A stretch of 11,948 nucleotides of DNA from Bacteroidales bacterium UBA3816 (GTDB taxonomy: Bacteria; Bacteroidota; Bacteroidia; Bacteroidales; P3): the NCBI GenBank assembly GCA_002368955.1, contig DFDY01000181.1, positions 1 to 11,948 on the forward strand, given 5' to 3'. Below, piece after piece: positions 6,335-11,948 of this stretch (the first letter of the stretch is position 1; every line of letters starts with the position of its first letter). Position numbers and translations under genes: made by a program. The notes under the pieces are model-generated. The model saw nothing but the letters and a program-made list of their open reading frames with translations, did not search any database and was not told the DNA's origin.

Positions 6335-7405
6335 ATGAAAAGAATCGTTTCCATCATCGCATTCGTGGCAGCCGCCGCCCTCGGCCTGGCCCAGACGACC
6401 ACCTACCGCCAAAACCTGCGGCAGGAGATAAACCACCTGACCGTGTCTGGCAACTGCATTGTGCGACTCACACTGGACAGCTGCAGCTGGGTGGCCTACA
6501 AAGGCACCGCCTTGGCCGACACGGCCCGGCTGGTGGTGATAGAGGGCAGCCACCTGACCACCACCACAGCCGCCGACAACATGACCCTCTATGTGGGCAC
6601 CACCACAGGCAGTGGCGGAACAAAAAGCCCACTGACCTTCGACGTGAAGGACAACGCACTGGTTTTCTTCGACGACAAAGTGTACAAGAACGGCCACTTC
6701 CGCGTTGCCCCCGAAGACGGGACCACCATTGCCACTCATAGCATTGCCCAACAGAGCAAATACAATGCCTATCACCGATTCCACTTCGACTACTACCTTG
6801 GTGCCAGCCGCTGGATGACCCCGAACCGCAACCCCACAAAGCTGAAAGCCCTGAACTCCGTCAGCATCAAGTTGGCCTACTCACCCATCATGAACGACCG
6901 CATAGGCGCAGGATTCGGAGCGCAGTTCCAGCTAAACGCCTACCACTTCACCATTCCCAACACCGAACTGACCAGCACCGATGGCAGTCTCAACCTCGAA
7001 GGTTACAACTCGCCTTCCAACGGCTCATGGGAAAGCGAGATGCTCATCACTTCTATCGACCTACCCATCCACTTCACCTACTTCCCCAACAAAAATAACC
7101 ATTCGACCAACCTTCAGTTGGAACTCATTCCGCAATTCATCCTTAACAGTTCCTCACTGCGTGCCTACACCCACACCGAAGACGCGCAGACCGTCAGTGC
7201 CACCTACTCGCAGGATGTGCCCGCCAATAGCTTCCAACTCAAGACCCGGCTGAGTGTCAACTTTGGCCTGCTGGGCATATACACCGAAGTGGGGCTGACC
7301 CCCATCATCAACAACATCCTCTACCCCCCACCAGCAGTGCCCTTCTCGCCCCACCACATTGCCTTCGGCCTGCGCATCAACCTGTTCAACGCAGTTGCCG
7401 ATTGA
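6335..7405 (+). CDS. GIN/DUF2807-like plus outer membrane beta-barrel protein
   Basis: This 356-residue protein begins with a signal peptide (about 1-19, cleavage likely before Gln20 in GLAQTTT). Residues about 25-115 have alternating short strands such as INHLTVSGNCIVRLTL and FDVKDNALVFF, resembling the GIN/DUF2807 beta-helical domain of Bacteroidetes surface proteins. Residues about 145-356 read as amphipathic strands with alternating hydrophobic residues and aromatic girdles (SVSIKLAYSPIM, GAGFGAQFQLNAYHF, LPIHFTYF, LQLELIPQF, LSVNFGLLGIYTEVG, IAFGLRINLF), consistent with a small outer membrane barrel of the PorT/OmpA-like type. I chose the ATG at 6335; a TTG three codons upstream is in frame but would only lengthen the signal sequence. 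It starts 18 bp after the anti-sigma gene. It may be the surface component of the operon, or a signal input for the anti-sigma protein. Confidence 0.7.
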   Translation: MKRIVSIIAFVAAAALGLAQTTTYRQNLRQEINHLTVSGNCIVRLTLDSCSWVAYKGTALADTARLVVIEGSHLTTTTAADNMTLYVGTTTGSGGTKSPLTFDVKDNALVFFDDKVYKNGHFRVAPEDGTTIATHSIAQQSKYNAYHRFHFDYYLGASRWMTPNRNPTKLKALNSVSIKLAYSPIMNDRIGAGFGAQFQLNAYHFTIPNTELTSTDGSLNLEGYNSPSNGSWESEMLITSIDLPIHFTYFPNKNNHSTNLQLELIPQFILNSSSLRAYTHTEDAQTVSATYSQDVPANSFQLKTRLSVNFGLLGIYTEVGLTPIINNILYPPPAVPFSPHHIAFGLRINLFNAVAD

Positions 7406-7430
7406 GAAACATTCAAACAGAAACATAATT

Positions 7431-7937
7431 ATGAAACACGCTATTCATCTATCAACATTAGTCGTCATCGCTGGCCTTTTGCTTTTCGCCTCGTGCATGA
7501 AGGAGACTATACAGCCTAATAATATAACAAACCCGACCATTGCGTCAGCCATGCTCCAAGGCGCATGGGTATACAAAGGTGGACAGGAAACGTGGCACTT
7601 CAGCCACCCGGACATGACAGATACAACCGTCGTCAATCCTGAATACCCCATGGTAAGAGACCTGCGGTTCATGGCCAACGGAACGGCATACATCGAGTTC
7701 AACACCTACAATCAGTGGCAAGTGCAGGATGCCTTGCAGTATGAAGAAAGGGAATTCCTCTGGGCCATATCGGAGAGCGGCAACACGCTGATGCTGACCG
7801 ATGTCGGCTGGGAGAGAAGCAAATGGCAGATATTAAGCCTCACCGACACCACCCTCTCCGTCTCCTTCAACCTCACGGGCGGAACCATACCCTCAGGCAT
7901 GGAAATCAACTGCACCTATGCTTATCGACACAAATAA
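7431..7937 (+). CDS. Lipoprotein with lipocalin-like fold
   Basis: The 168-residue product opens with a type II signal peptide ending in LLLFASC, so Cys22 would be lipidated. The mature part begins LQGAWVYKGG and continues with several short beta-strands (DLRFMANGTAYIEF, FLWAISESGNTLMLTD, WQILSLTDTTLSVSF), the pattern of the lipocalin-like lipoproteins common in Bacteroidetes. These usually have no known ligand. The ATG at 7431 is preceded by an A-rich leader and lies 25 bp after the barrel gene; the frame is open further upstream but inside that gene. The end of this gene is separated from the next start by 25 bp. Probably anchored in the outer membrane. Confidence 0.8.
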   Translation: MKHAIHLSTLVVIAGLLLFASCMKETIQPNNITNPTIASAMLQGAWVYKGGQETWHFSHPDMTDTTVVNPEYPMVRDLRFMANGTAYIEFNTYNQWQVQDALQYEEREFLWAISESGNTLMLTDVGWERSKWQILSLTDTTLSVSFNLTGGTIPSGMEINCTYAYRHK

Positions 7938-7962
7938 AGAAACACATAAAAACTCTATAGAA

Positions 7963-8406
7963 ATGAAACTAAGAAACACACTCATGGTGGCAGCCGCGGC
8001 TTTGATGATGGCCGCCTGCGACCCCGGATTTGAAGAGGACATAGTCCTCAGCAACAGCACCTCTCACTCTGTCACCATCGTCCCGAGTGGCGACACGGAG
8101 CTGACCCTTGCCGCAGGCGAGGAGACAGTAATAAAGCATCACGACGGACTCGGCGGGGCAAGCCTAGAATTCGGCATAAATGCGTTCGCTTGGTACTATG
8201 GCGACAGCGTCGTCGTGCGTTTCGACAACTCGCGCCAGGTGACCTACCACAAGGACGACACCACCGGCATCAGCCCCTACAACTTCAGCGGGCAGAATTA
8301 CACCTATGAGGAAAAACGCAAAGAAAGCTCCCCCTTCAAAGGCAACCCCTACTACGGCAAACTCACCTTCAGCATCACCGATGAGCACTATAATGCCGCC
8401 CAGTAA
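7963..8406 (+). CDS. Small lipoprotein of unknown function
   Basis: This 147-residue protein has a clear lipobox, LMMAAC, with Cys19 as the acylation site and acidic residues following (DPGFEED). The mature part contains VLSNSTSHSVTIVPSG, DSVVVRFDN (81-89) and a C-terminal YYGKLTFSITDEHYNAA. This combination (an N-S-x-S-H/Y-x-V-T strand, a D-S-V-x-V-x-F-D strand and a final Y-x-x-x-I-T-x-E-x-Y) recurs in small Bacteroidetes lipoproteins of unknown role that I recall. The start at 7963 is preferred to the in-frame ATG at 7918, which overlaps the previous gene and would put 15 polar residues before the signal peptide. Function unknown. Confidence 0.8.
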   Translation: MKLRNTLMVAAAALMMAACDPGFEEDIVLSNSTSHSVTIVPSGDTELTLAAGEETVIKHHDGLGGASLEFGINAFAWYYGDSVVVRFDNSRQVTYHKDDTTGISPYNFSGQNYTYEEKRKESSPFKGNPYYGKLTFSITDEHYNAAQ

Positions 8407-8430
8407 GGACAGCCCCAACACCTAAGAAAC

Positions 8431-8862
8431 ATGAAAAAAGGCTACCTGAAATTCAAGAACTGGCTGCTGACGCTAGCCGCCGCAGCCCTGGGCATCAGCT
8501 GTACCGAATGCGCAGTGGAATACGGCACCCCCGAGGCCACCTATCATGTCAAAGGCATCGTCTCCGACCCCGACGGAAGACCCATACCGGGGATTGAAGT
8601 CAACCATTATGGCCATCCCTACGACACCACCGACCCCCAAGGGGCTTACGCCTTCACCCTCAAGGGCGCATTTCCCAGTTTGCCCATCGACAACGTCACC
8701 TTCGCCGACATTGACAGCACTGAAAACGGCAGCTACCAAGACTCCACGGTCAGCATTCCCACTGCGGGCGTACCCCTCAGTGGCGGCAACGGCCACTGGA
8801 ACTCCGGCCAGGGACAAGTAAACTATGACATTACTCTCAAACCCAAAAATAACGACAAATGA
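8431..8862 (+). CDS. Radical-SAM-associated putative lipoprotein
   Basis: The 143-residue product matches the Bacteroidetes putative lipoproteins of the rSAM/lipoprotein system (TIGR04134-type, recognised from memory). It has an MKK...NWLLTLAAAALGISC signal with Cys24 as lipidation site, then CAVEYGTPEATYHVKG, then a carboxypeptidase-regulatory-like strand pattern VSDPDGRPIPGIEV, a DPQGAYAF turn and a C-terminal NYDITLKPK. Such genes normally sit beside a radical SAM/SPASM maturase, which would modify the lipoprotein; no maturase is encoded in this window. A second cysteine at 27 gives C-T-E-C at the lipidation site, a pattern shared with the next two genes. Its TGA overlaps the next ATG (8859-8862), so the two are translationally coupled. 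Confidence 0.8.
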   Translation: MKKGYLKFKNWLLTLAAAALGISCTECAVEYGTPEATYHVKGIVSDPDGRPIPGIEVNHYGHPYDTTDPQGAYAFTLKGAFPSLPIDNVTFADIDSTENGSYQDSTVSIPTAGVPLSGGNGHWNSGQGQVNYDITLKPKNNDK

Positions 8863-9326
8863 AAAAGAGTCTCTTTATCTTTGCAGCCATAGCTGCAACC
8901 AGCGCAGCTCTGATAAACGGCTGCACCAAATGCCAGGACTGGCCCGAAACGCCAGTAGTCCACAACGTCGTCACCAGCGACTGCCACCACTTTACCGACC
9001 CCATTGCCGCCAAGGAGATGAACACCGACTCCATCGTCGTGGAGTGGGACCGCGAAAGTGGCTCCCTGAGCGTGTCCCACTACAACATGATGCTGGACTG
9101 CGGCATGCGCCAGCCCATCCCAACCACCATCCTCCGCGAGGGCGACACCATCCGCGTGACTGAACACGTGGGCCAGCAGGGGCTGACCAACTGCGTGTGC
9201 CTATACGACAACTCGTTCGACATCGAATACCTGCCCGAAACACCGTTCACGCTAGTCATCGAGGTGGAATCCATATGGTTTGACCGGACGGAGACCGTTA
9301 CCGTCTACGAAAATAGTTTCAATTAG
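8859..9326 (+). CDS. Cysteine-containing lipoprotein, paralog A
   Basis: The 155-residue product has a signal peptide ending in ALINGC (Cys22 lipidated) followed at once by TKC, giving C-x-x-C. The mature part is mostly beta-strand and has further cysteines in TSDCHHF, MMLDCG and TNCVCLYDN. It is about 58% identical over some 98 residues to the next gene by hand alignment. Shared blocks include MNTDS, HYNMMLDC, GDT and C-[VI]-C-LYDN. I do not recognise a named family. The C-x-C-x-Y-D-x-x-F-x-I segment resembles one seen in other small Bacteroidales lipoproteins, which does not point to a function. The start overlaps the stop of the rSAM-associated lipoprotein gene by four bases. Predicted periplasmic or surface location. 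Confidence 0.85.
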   Translation: MKKSLFIFAAIAATSAALINGCTKCQDWPETPVVHNVVTSDCHHFTDPIAAKEMNTDSIVVEWDRESGSLSVSHYNMMLDCGMRQPIPTTILREGDTIRVTEHVGQQGLTNCVCLYDNSFDIEYLPETPFTLVIEVESIWFDRTETVTVYENSFN

Positions 9327-9349
9327 ATAATCCTTAAACACCAACCGAA

Positions 9350-9850
9350 ATGAAAAAGACACTTCTCACCCTTGTGGCCGTGGCCACAACCTGCGCCACA
9401 CTGATATGCAGCTGCGAAAAATGTGGCTGGGACGACGGCCTATGGGCTTACGACATGGCCACCACCGACTGCCACACCAGCACCGACAAACTGGCCGCCA
9501 AAGACATGAACACCGACTCTGTCGTAGTGGATTGGAATCAAGAGCAACGCTTCATGACCGTCAATCACTACAACATGATGCTGGACTGCAAAGGGAACCA
9601 GAACATTACCACCACCATCCACCGCAATGGTGACACAGTGTGGGCAGTGGAGCATCTGGGCGAACAGGGAATGACCGACTGCATCTGCCTATACGACAAC
9701 ACCTTCACCATCCAACATCTGCCACAGGAAGCATTCGTATTGGTCATAGAAATCGAATACTCCCACTTGGGCACCGTCATGGAGCGCAGAAAAGTATATG
9801 AGCAAGGGTACTCCGGACTCAGCTTTTGGGCCAAAAAGAGAGGCTGCTAA
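9350..9850 (+). CDS. Cysteine-containing lipoprotein, paralog B
   Basis: This 166-residue lipoprotein is the tandem paralog of the preceding gene. The signal peptide ends LICSC with Cys22 as the likely lipidation site (Cys20 is an alternative), followed by EKC to give C-x-x-C. The cysteines in TTDCH, MMLDCK and TDCICLYDN align with those of paralog A. It differs by a C-terminal extension, GYSGLSFWAKKRGC, which ends in a cysteine that paralog A lacks. The gene starts 23 bp after paralog A, in the same operon, behind an A-rich leader. The pair probably arose by local duplication, and keeping every internal cysteine suggests they matter, as disulfides or ligands. Function unknown. Confidence 0.85.
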   Translation: MKKTLLTLVAVATTCATLICSCEKCGWDDGLWAYDMATTDCHTSTDKLAAKDMNTDSVVVDWNQEQRFMTVNHYNMMLDCKGNQNITTTIHRNGDTVWAVEHLGEQGMTDCICLYDNTFTIQHLPQEAFVLVIEIEYSHLGTVMERRKVYEQGYSGLSFWAKKRGC

Positions 9851-9876
9851 CAAAAACATCAAAAAACAATAACATC

Positions 9877-10848
9877 ATGAAAAAGAATCATTTTGCACTG
9901 TCTGCAACAGTTATCGGCTGCACCCTCATGCTCCTATCGGCGGCCTGCCAGCGCACCGACGACATCTTTCCTACCACGCAGAATGCCTTCCGAGGCATGT
10001 ATCAACCAGCAAACGCCGTGGTGCAAATGCGCCACGACCTGCACGAAGAGGGGGTGGAAGCCAGCATCGACTCCCTCACCTATTTCGACCGTTGGAGCTG
10101 GAGTTCCGACAGACGTCTGGCCCAAGTGGAATTCGACTACACAGGCAACTATTATTCTTCTAACATCAGCCCTCGTATCGACAATTACTACTACAATAGC
10201 AATGGCCGCTTGGACAGCATCTGCTACAGTCTTGGTACGGACGGCAACTACCTGCGCACATACCGCTTTGCCTATTCCGGCGGGCTGCTGAGCCGCATCA
10301 GTTTCCCCTTCGGGCAGAACGGCAACGGCAGCCGCACCTACACCACCGATTTCCTTTACCGCAACGGCGAAGAGTACCCCTACGCCATTGTCTTCACCCA
10401 CCCGCTCCAAGAGTATCTCTACAACCTTTACCACACCGACACGCTGGTGAAGCAGTGGACCTTAGAATGGGAGAACGGCAACCTGGTGCGTGCCACGGCC
10501 GATTCAATGGCATGGTACACCTCAGGCCTCTCGCACATAGAATACTTCTACGACAACCACCCCAATCCCTTCCAAGGCTATTTCAATGCCCAACTCATCG
10601 GCCAGGACCGTTTCATCGACGACCCCACCTGCCTCTGCCGCAACAACCTAGTGCGCCGTGTCGACTACCATTATGACCGCCGCAACGACGCCACCACCAC
10701 CTCCGAGTCCACCTGGAGCTACGAATATCTCCCCAACGGACTCCCCGCCAACTTCACCGCGGTCTACCACACCATGTACTACTGGACCGATATCACCGAA
10801 AAAATCACCCTCACCTACGACCCCCACGGCGGAATGGGCGAAGAGTGA
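9877..10848 (+). CDS. Lipoprotein with DUF4595/YD-like beta-repeat
   Basis: The 323-residue product has a type II signal peptide with the lipobox LSAAC (Cys24), followed by QRTDDIFP. The mature region consists of repeated Y-rich strands alternating with N-G turns: YYYNSNGRLDSICY, YRFAYSGGLLSRISF, LEWENGNLVRATAD and HIEYFYDNHPNPFQGYF. The last two are typical of the Bacteroidetes DUF4595 pattern as I recall it, and the fold is likely related to YD/Rhs-type beta-sheet repeats. No enzyme motif is seen. The ATG at 9877 is chosen because the signal peptide starts there; the frame is open upstream inside paralog B. It is the last gene of the operon and ends 19 bp from the oppositely directed methyltransferase gene. 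Confidence 0.82.
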   Translation: MKKNHFALSATVIGCTLMLLSAACQRTDDIFPTTQNAFRGMYQPANAVVQMRHDLHEEGVEASIDSLTYFDRWSWSSDRRLAQVEFDYTGNYYSSNISPRIDNYYYNSNGRLDSICYSLGTDGNYLRTYRFAYSGGLLSRISFPFGQNGNGSRTYTTDFLYRNGEEYPYAIVFTHPLQEYLYNLYHTDTLVKQWTLEWENGNLVRATADSMAWYTSGLSHIEYFYDNHPNPFQGYFNAQLIGQDRFIDDPTCLCRNNLVRRVDYHYDRRNDATTTSESTWSYEYLPNGLPANFTAVYHTMYYWTDITEKITLTYDPHGGMGEE

Positions 10849-10867
10849 AGAACAATTCTATACTAGG

Positions 10868-11401
10868 TTAAACATGCAGCCGCTGCCAGAGTTCCCAGAG
10901 GACGATGGCGGCGGCGCAGCTTATGTTGAGGGAGTGCTTGGTGCCCTGCTGGGGAATCTCGATGCTGCCGTCGCAGAGGGGGAGCAACTCTTCCTGCACC
11001 CCTTCCACTTCGTTGCCAAACACCACGGCCACCTTCTGGCCCAGGCTTTCGGGCAGGGCATCCAGCTTGATGCTGTCGTCCACCTGCTCCACGGCATATA
11101 TCTTATAGCCTTCTGCTTTCAGTGCTTGGATGCAGTCGGCGGTCTCTTCATGATAGCTCCAGGCCACGCTCTCCTCGGCACCGAGGGCAGTCTTGTGGAT
11201 GTCGCGGTGGGGCGGAGTAGAGCAGATGCCGCAGAGGCAGATGCGCTCCACTCGGAAGGCATCGCTGGTGCGGAAGACAGAGCCAATGTTATTCTGGCTG
11301 CGCACATTGTCCAGCACCACCGTCAGGGGCAGCTTGTCGGCGGCCTTGAATTCCTCCACCGAAATGCGGTGCAGCTCATCCATGGAAAGTTTGTGTGTCA
11401 T
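10868..11401 (-). CDS. SpoU/TrmH-family RNA 2'-O-methyltransferase
   Basis: This 177-residue protein is a SPOUT-class methyltransferase that transfers a methyl group from S-adenosylmethionine to a ribose 2'-OH of tRNA or rRNA. The three SpoU motifs are present: motif 1 as DNVRSQNNIGSVFRTSDAF (31-49, with the catalytic-type Asn and Arg), motif 2 as VFGNEVEGV (127-135) and motif 3 as IPQQGTKHSLNIS (149-161) followed by AAAIVLWE. It consists of little more than the catalytic domain, without the N-terminal substrate-binding domain of RlmB, so the target RNA cannot be assigned. It follows sufB on the same strand with a 43-bp gap that carries 9-bp repeats, and may be co-transcribed with it. Confidence 0.93.
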   Translation of the reverse strand: MTHKLSMDELHRISVEEFKAADKLPLTVVLDNVRSQNNIGSVFRTSDAFRVERICLCGICSTPPHRDIHKTALGAEESVAWSYHEETADCIQALKAEGYKIYAVEQVDDSIKLDALPESLGQKVAVVFGNEVEGVQEELLPLCDGSIEIPQQGTKHSLNISCAAAIVLWELWQRLHV

Positions 11402-11402
11402 T

Positions 11403-11438
11403 GGGTAGAGAGGATAGATATGATAGATATGATAGAGG
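11403..11438. repeat. 9-bp tandem array (GATAGATA-type), 4 units
   Basis: Four in-register 9-bp units start at 11403 (GGGTAGAGA), 11412 (GGATAGATA), 11421 (TGATAGATA) and 11430 (TGATAGAGG). Unit position 2 is G and positions 4-7 are TAGA in all four. The array lies in the 43-bp gap between the sufB stop codon (11445-11447) and the methyltransferase start codon (11401), one base upstream of the latter. It occupies the place where a ribosome-binding leader would be. Confidence 0.7.
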
Positions 11439-11444
11439 GAGGGG

Positions 11445-11948
11445 TTATCCTACGCTGCCTTCGAGGCTGATGCTGAGAAGTTTCTGAGCCTCAACGGCGA
11501 ACTCCATGGGCAGTTTCTTCAGCACGTCCTTGGCATAGCCGTTGACGATGAGGCCCACGGCGCTCTCGGCCGAGATGCCGCGCTGCTGGCAGTAGAAAAG
11601 CTGGTCTTCGGAAATCTTGCTTGTGGTAGCCTCATGCTCCAGGATGGCACTGCTGTTGTTGGCCTTGATATAAGGCCAGGTGTGCGCGCCACAGGTGTTG
11701 CCCAGCAGCAGCGAGTCGCACTGCGAGTAATTGCGGGCATTGTCTGCCGACTTGTTTATCTGCACCAGGCCGCGATAGCTGTTCTGGCTGTGGCCCGCGC
11801 TGATGCCCTTGGACATGATGGTGCTGTGGGTATTCTTGCCTATGTGAATCATCTTGGTGCCGGTGTCGGCCTGCTGGTAGTTGTTGGTGACGGCCACACT
11901 GTAGAATTCGGCACTGCTGTCGTCGCCCTGCAGGATGCAGCTGGGGTA
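11445..11948 (-). CDS. sufB: Fe-S cluster assembly scaffold SufB, 5' end missing
   Basis: SufB is the scaffold subunit of the SufBCD complex, on which iron-sulfur clusters are assembled before transfer to apoproteins in the cytoplasm. The window holds the C-terminal 167 codons; the frame is open to the right edge, so the gene starts outside. Family blocks are read directly: YPSCILQGDDS at the edge, then NNYQQADTGTKMIHIG, SKGISAGHSQNSYRG, ARNYSQCDSLL, CGAHTWPYI, LEHEATTSKISEDQLFY and the terminal LLSISLEGSVG. The conserved Cys in NYSQCDS and the His/Glu in LEHEA, functionally important positions in SufB, are present. No sufC or sufD follows; the next gene on this strand is an RNA methyltransferase 43 bp downstream. 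The other suf genes may lie upstream of sufB, or elsewhere. Confidence 0.95.
   Translation of the reverse strand, partial: YPSCILQGDDSSAEFYSVAVTNNYQQADTGTKMIHIGKNTHSTIMSKGISAGHSQNSYRGLVQINKSADNARNYSQCDSLLLGNTCGAHTWPYIKANNSSAILEHEATTSKISEDQLFYCQQRGISAESAVGLIVNGYAKDVLKKLPMEFAVEAQKLLSISLEGSVG

Noticed and set aside
10658..11470. 270-codon plus-strand frame running from the last lipoprotein across the methyltransferase
   Set aside because: It overlaps two well-supported genes in other frames and has a low-complexity Pro/Thr-rich start.

Overview
The window looks like a chromosomal segment of a fairly GC-rich member of the Bacteroidota, probably Bacteroidales. The protein families are typical of that phylum: a Bacteroidetes-type Mpl murein ligase, an Smr protein with the N-terminus seen in DUF2027 proteins, a GIN/DUF2807-type outer membrane protein, an rSAM-associated putative lipoprotein and a series of small lipoproteins. 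Gene starts are preceded by A-rich leaders without Shine-Dalgarno sequences, and one good TAnnTTTG (-7) promoter element is present. I cannot name a genus from the sequence alone.

Layout. Positions 1-4645 (minus strand) hold housekeeping genes read right to left: an HD-domain phosphohydrolase, mpl, a short Smr-domain protein and ispG, which is cut by the left edge. Positions 4646-5042 are a divergent intergenic region with a TATCTTTG promoter element and a 10-bp-periodic repeat. Positions 5043-10848 (plus strand) are one apparent operon of nine genes: an ECF sigma factor, a membrane-anchored anti-sigma-like protein, a GIN-like plus beta-barrel outer membrane protein, and six lipoproteins. It converges, across 19 bp, on a minus-strand SpoU/TrmH-family RNA methyltransferase, which follows the 3' end of sufB (cut by the right edge).

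How the genes may work together. The plus-strand operon reads as a self-contained cell-envelope module: a sigma/anti-sigma pair joined by an ATGA overlap, followed by an outer membrane barrel and six secreted or lipidated proteins. Three consecutive lipoproteins carry a second cysteine exactly three residues after the lipidated one (C-x-x-C). One of them belongs to the family usually paired with a radical SAM/SPASM maturase, but no maturase lies in the window. The next two are tandem paralogs, about 58% identical over some 98 residues by my hand count, with conserved internal cysteines. This locus is the best candidate for an undescribed system; its function is not evident from sequence.

At the DNA level the most striking feature is that four intergenic gaps carry short tandem arrays, each with its own unit and an indel-free period: 9 bp x8 (1001-1072), 7 bp x25 (3241-3415), 10 bp x6 (4858-4917) and 9 bp x4 (11403-11438). 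Two of them abut or include the stop codon of the upstream gene, and three lie just ahead of a minus-strand start codon.
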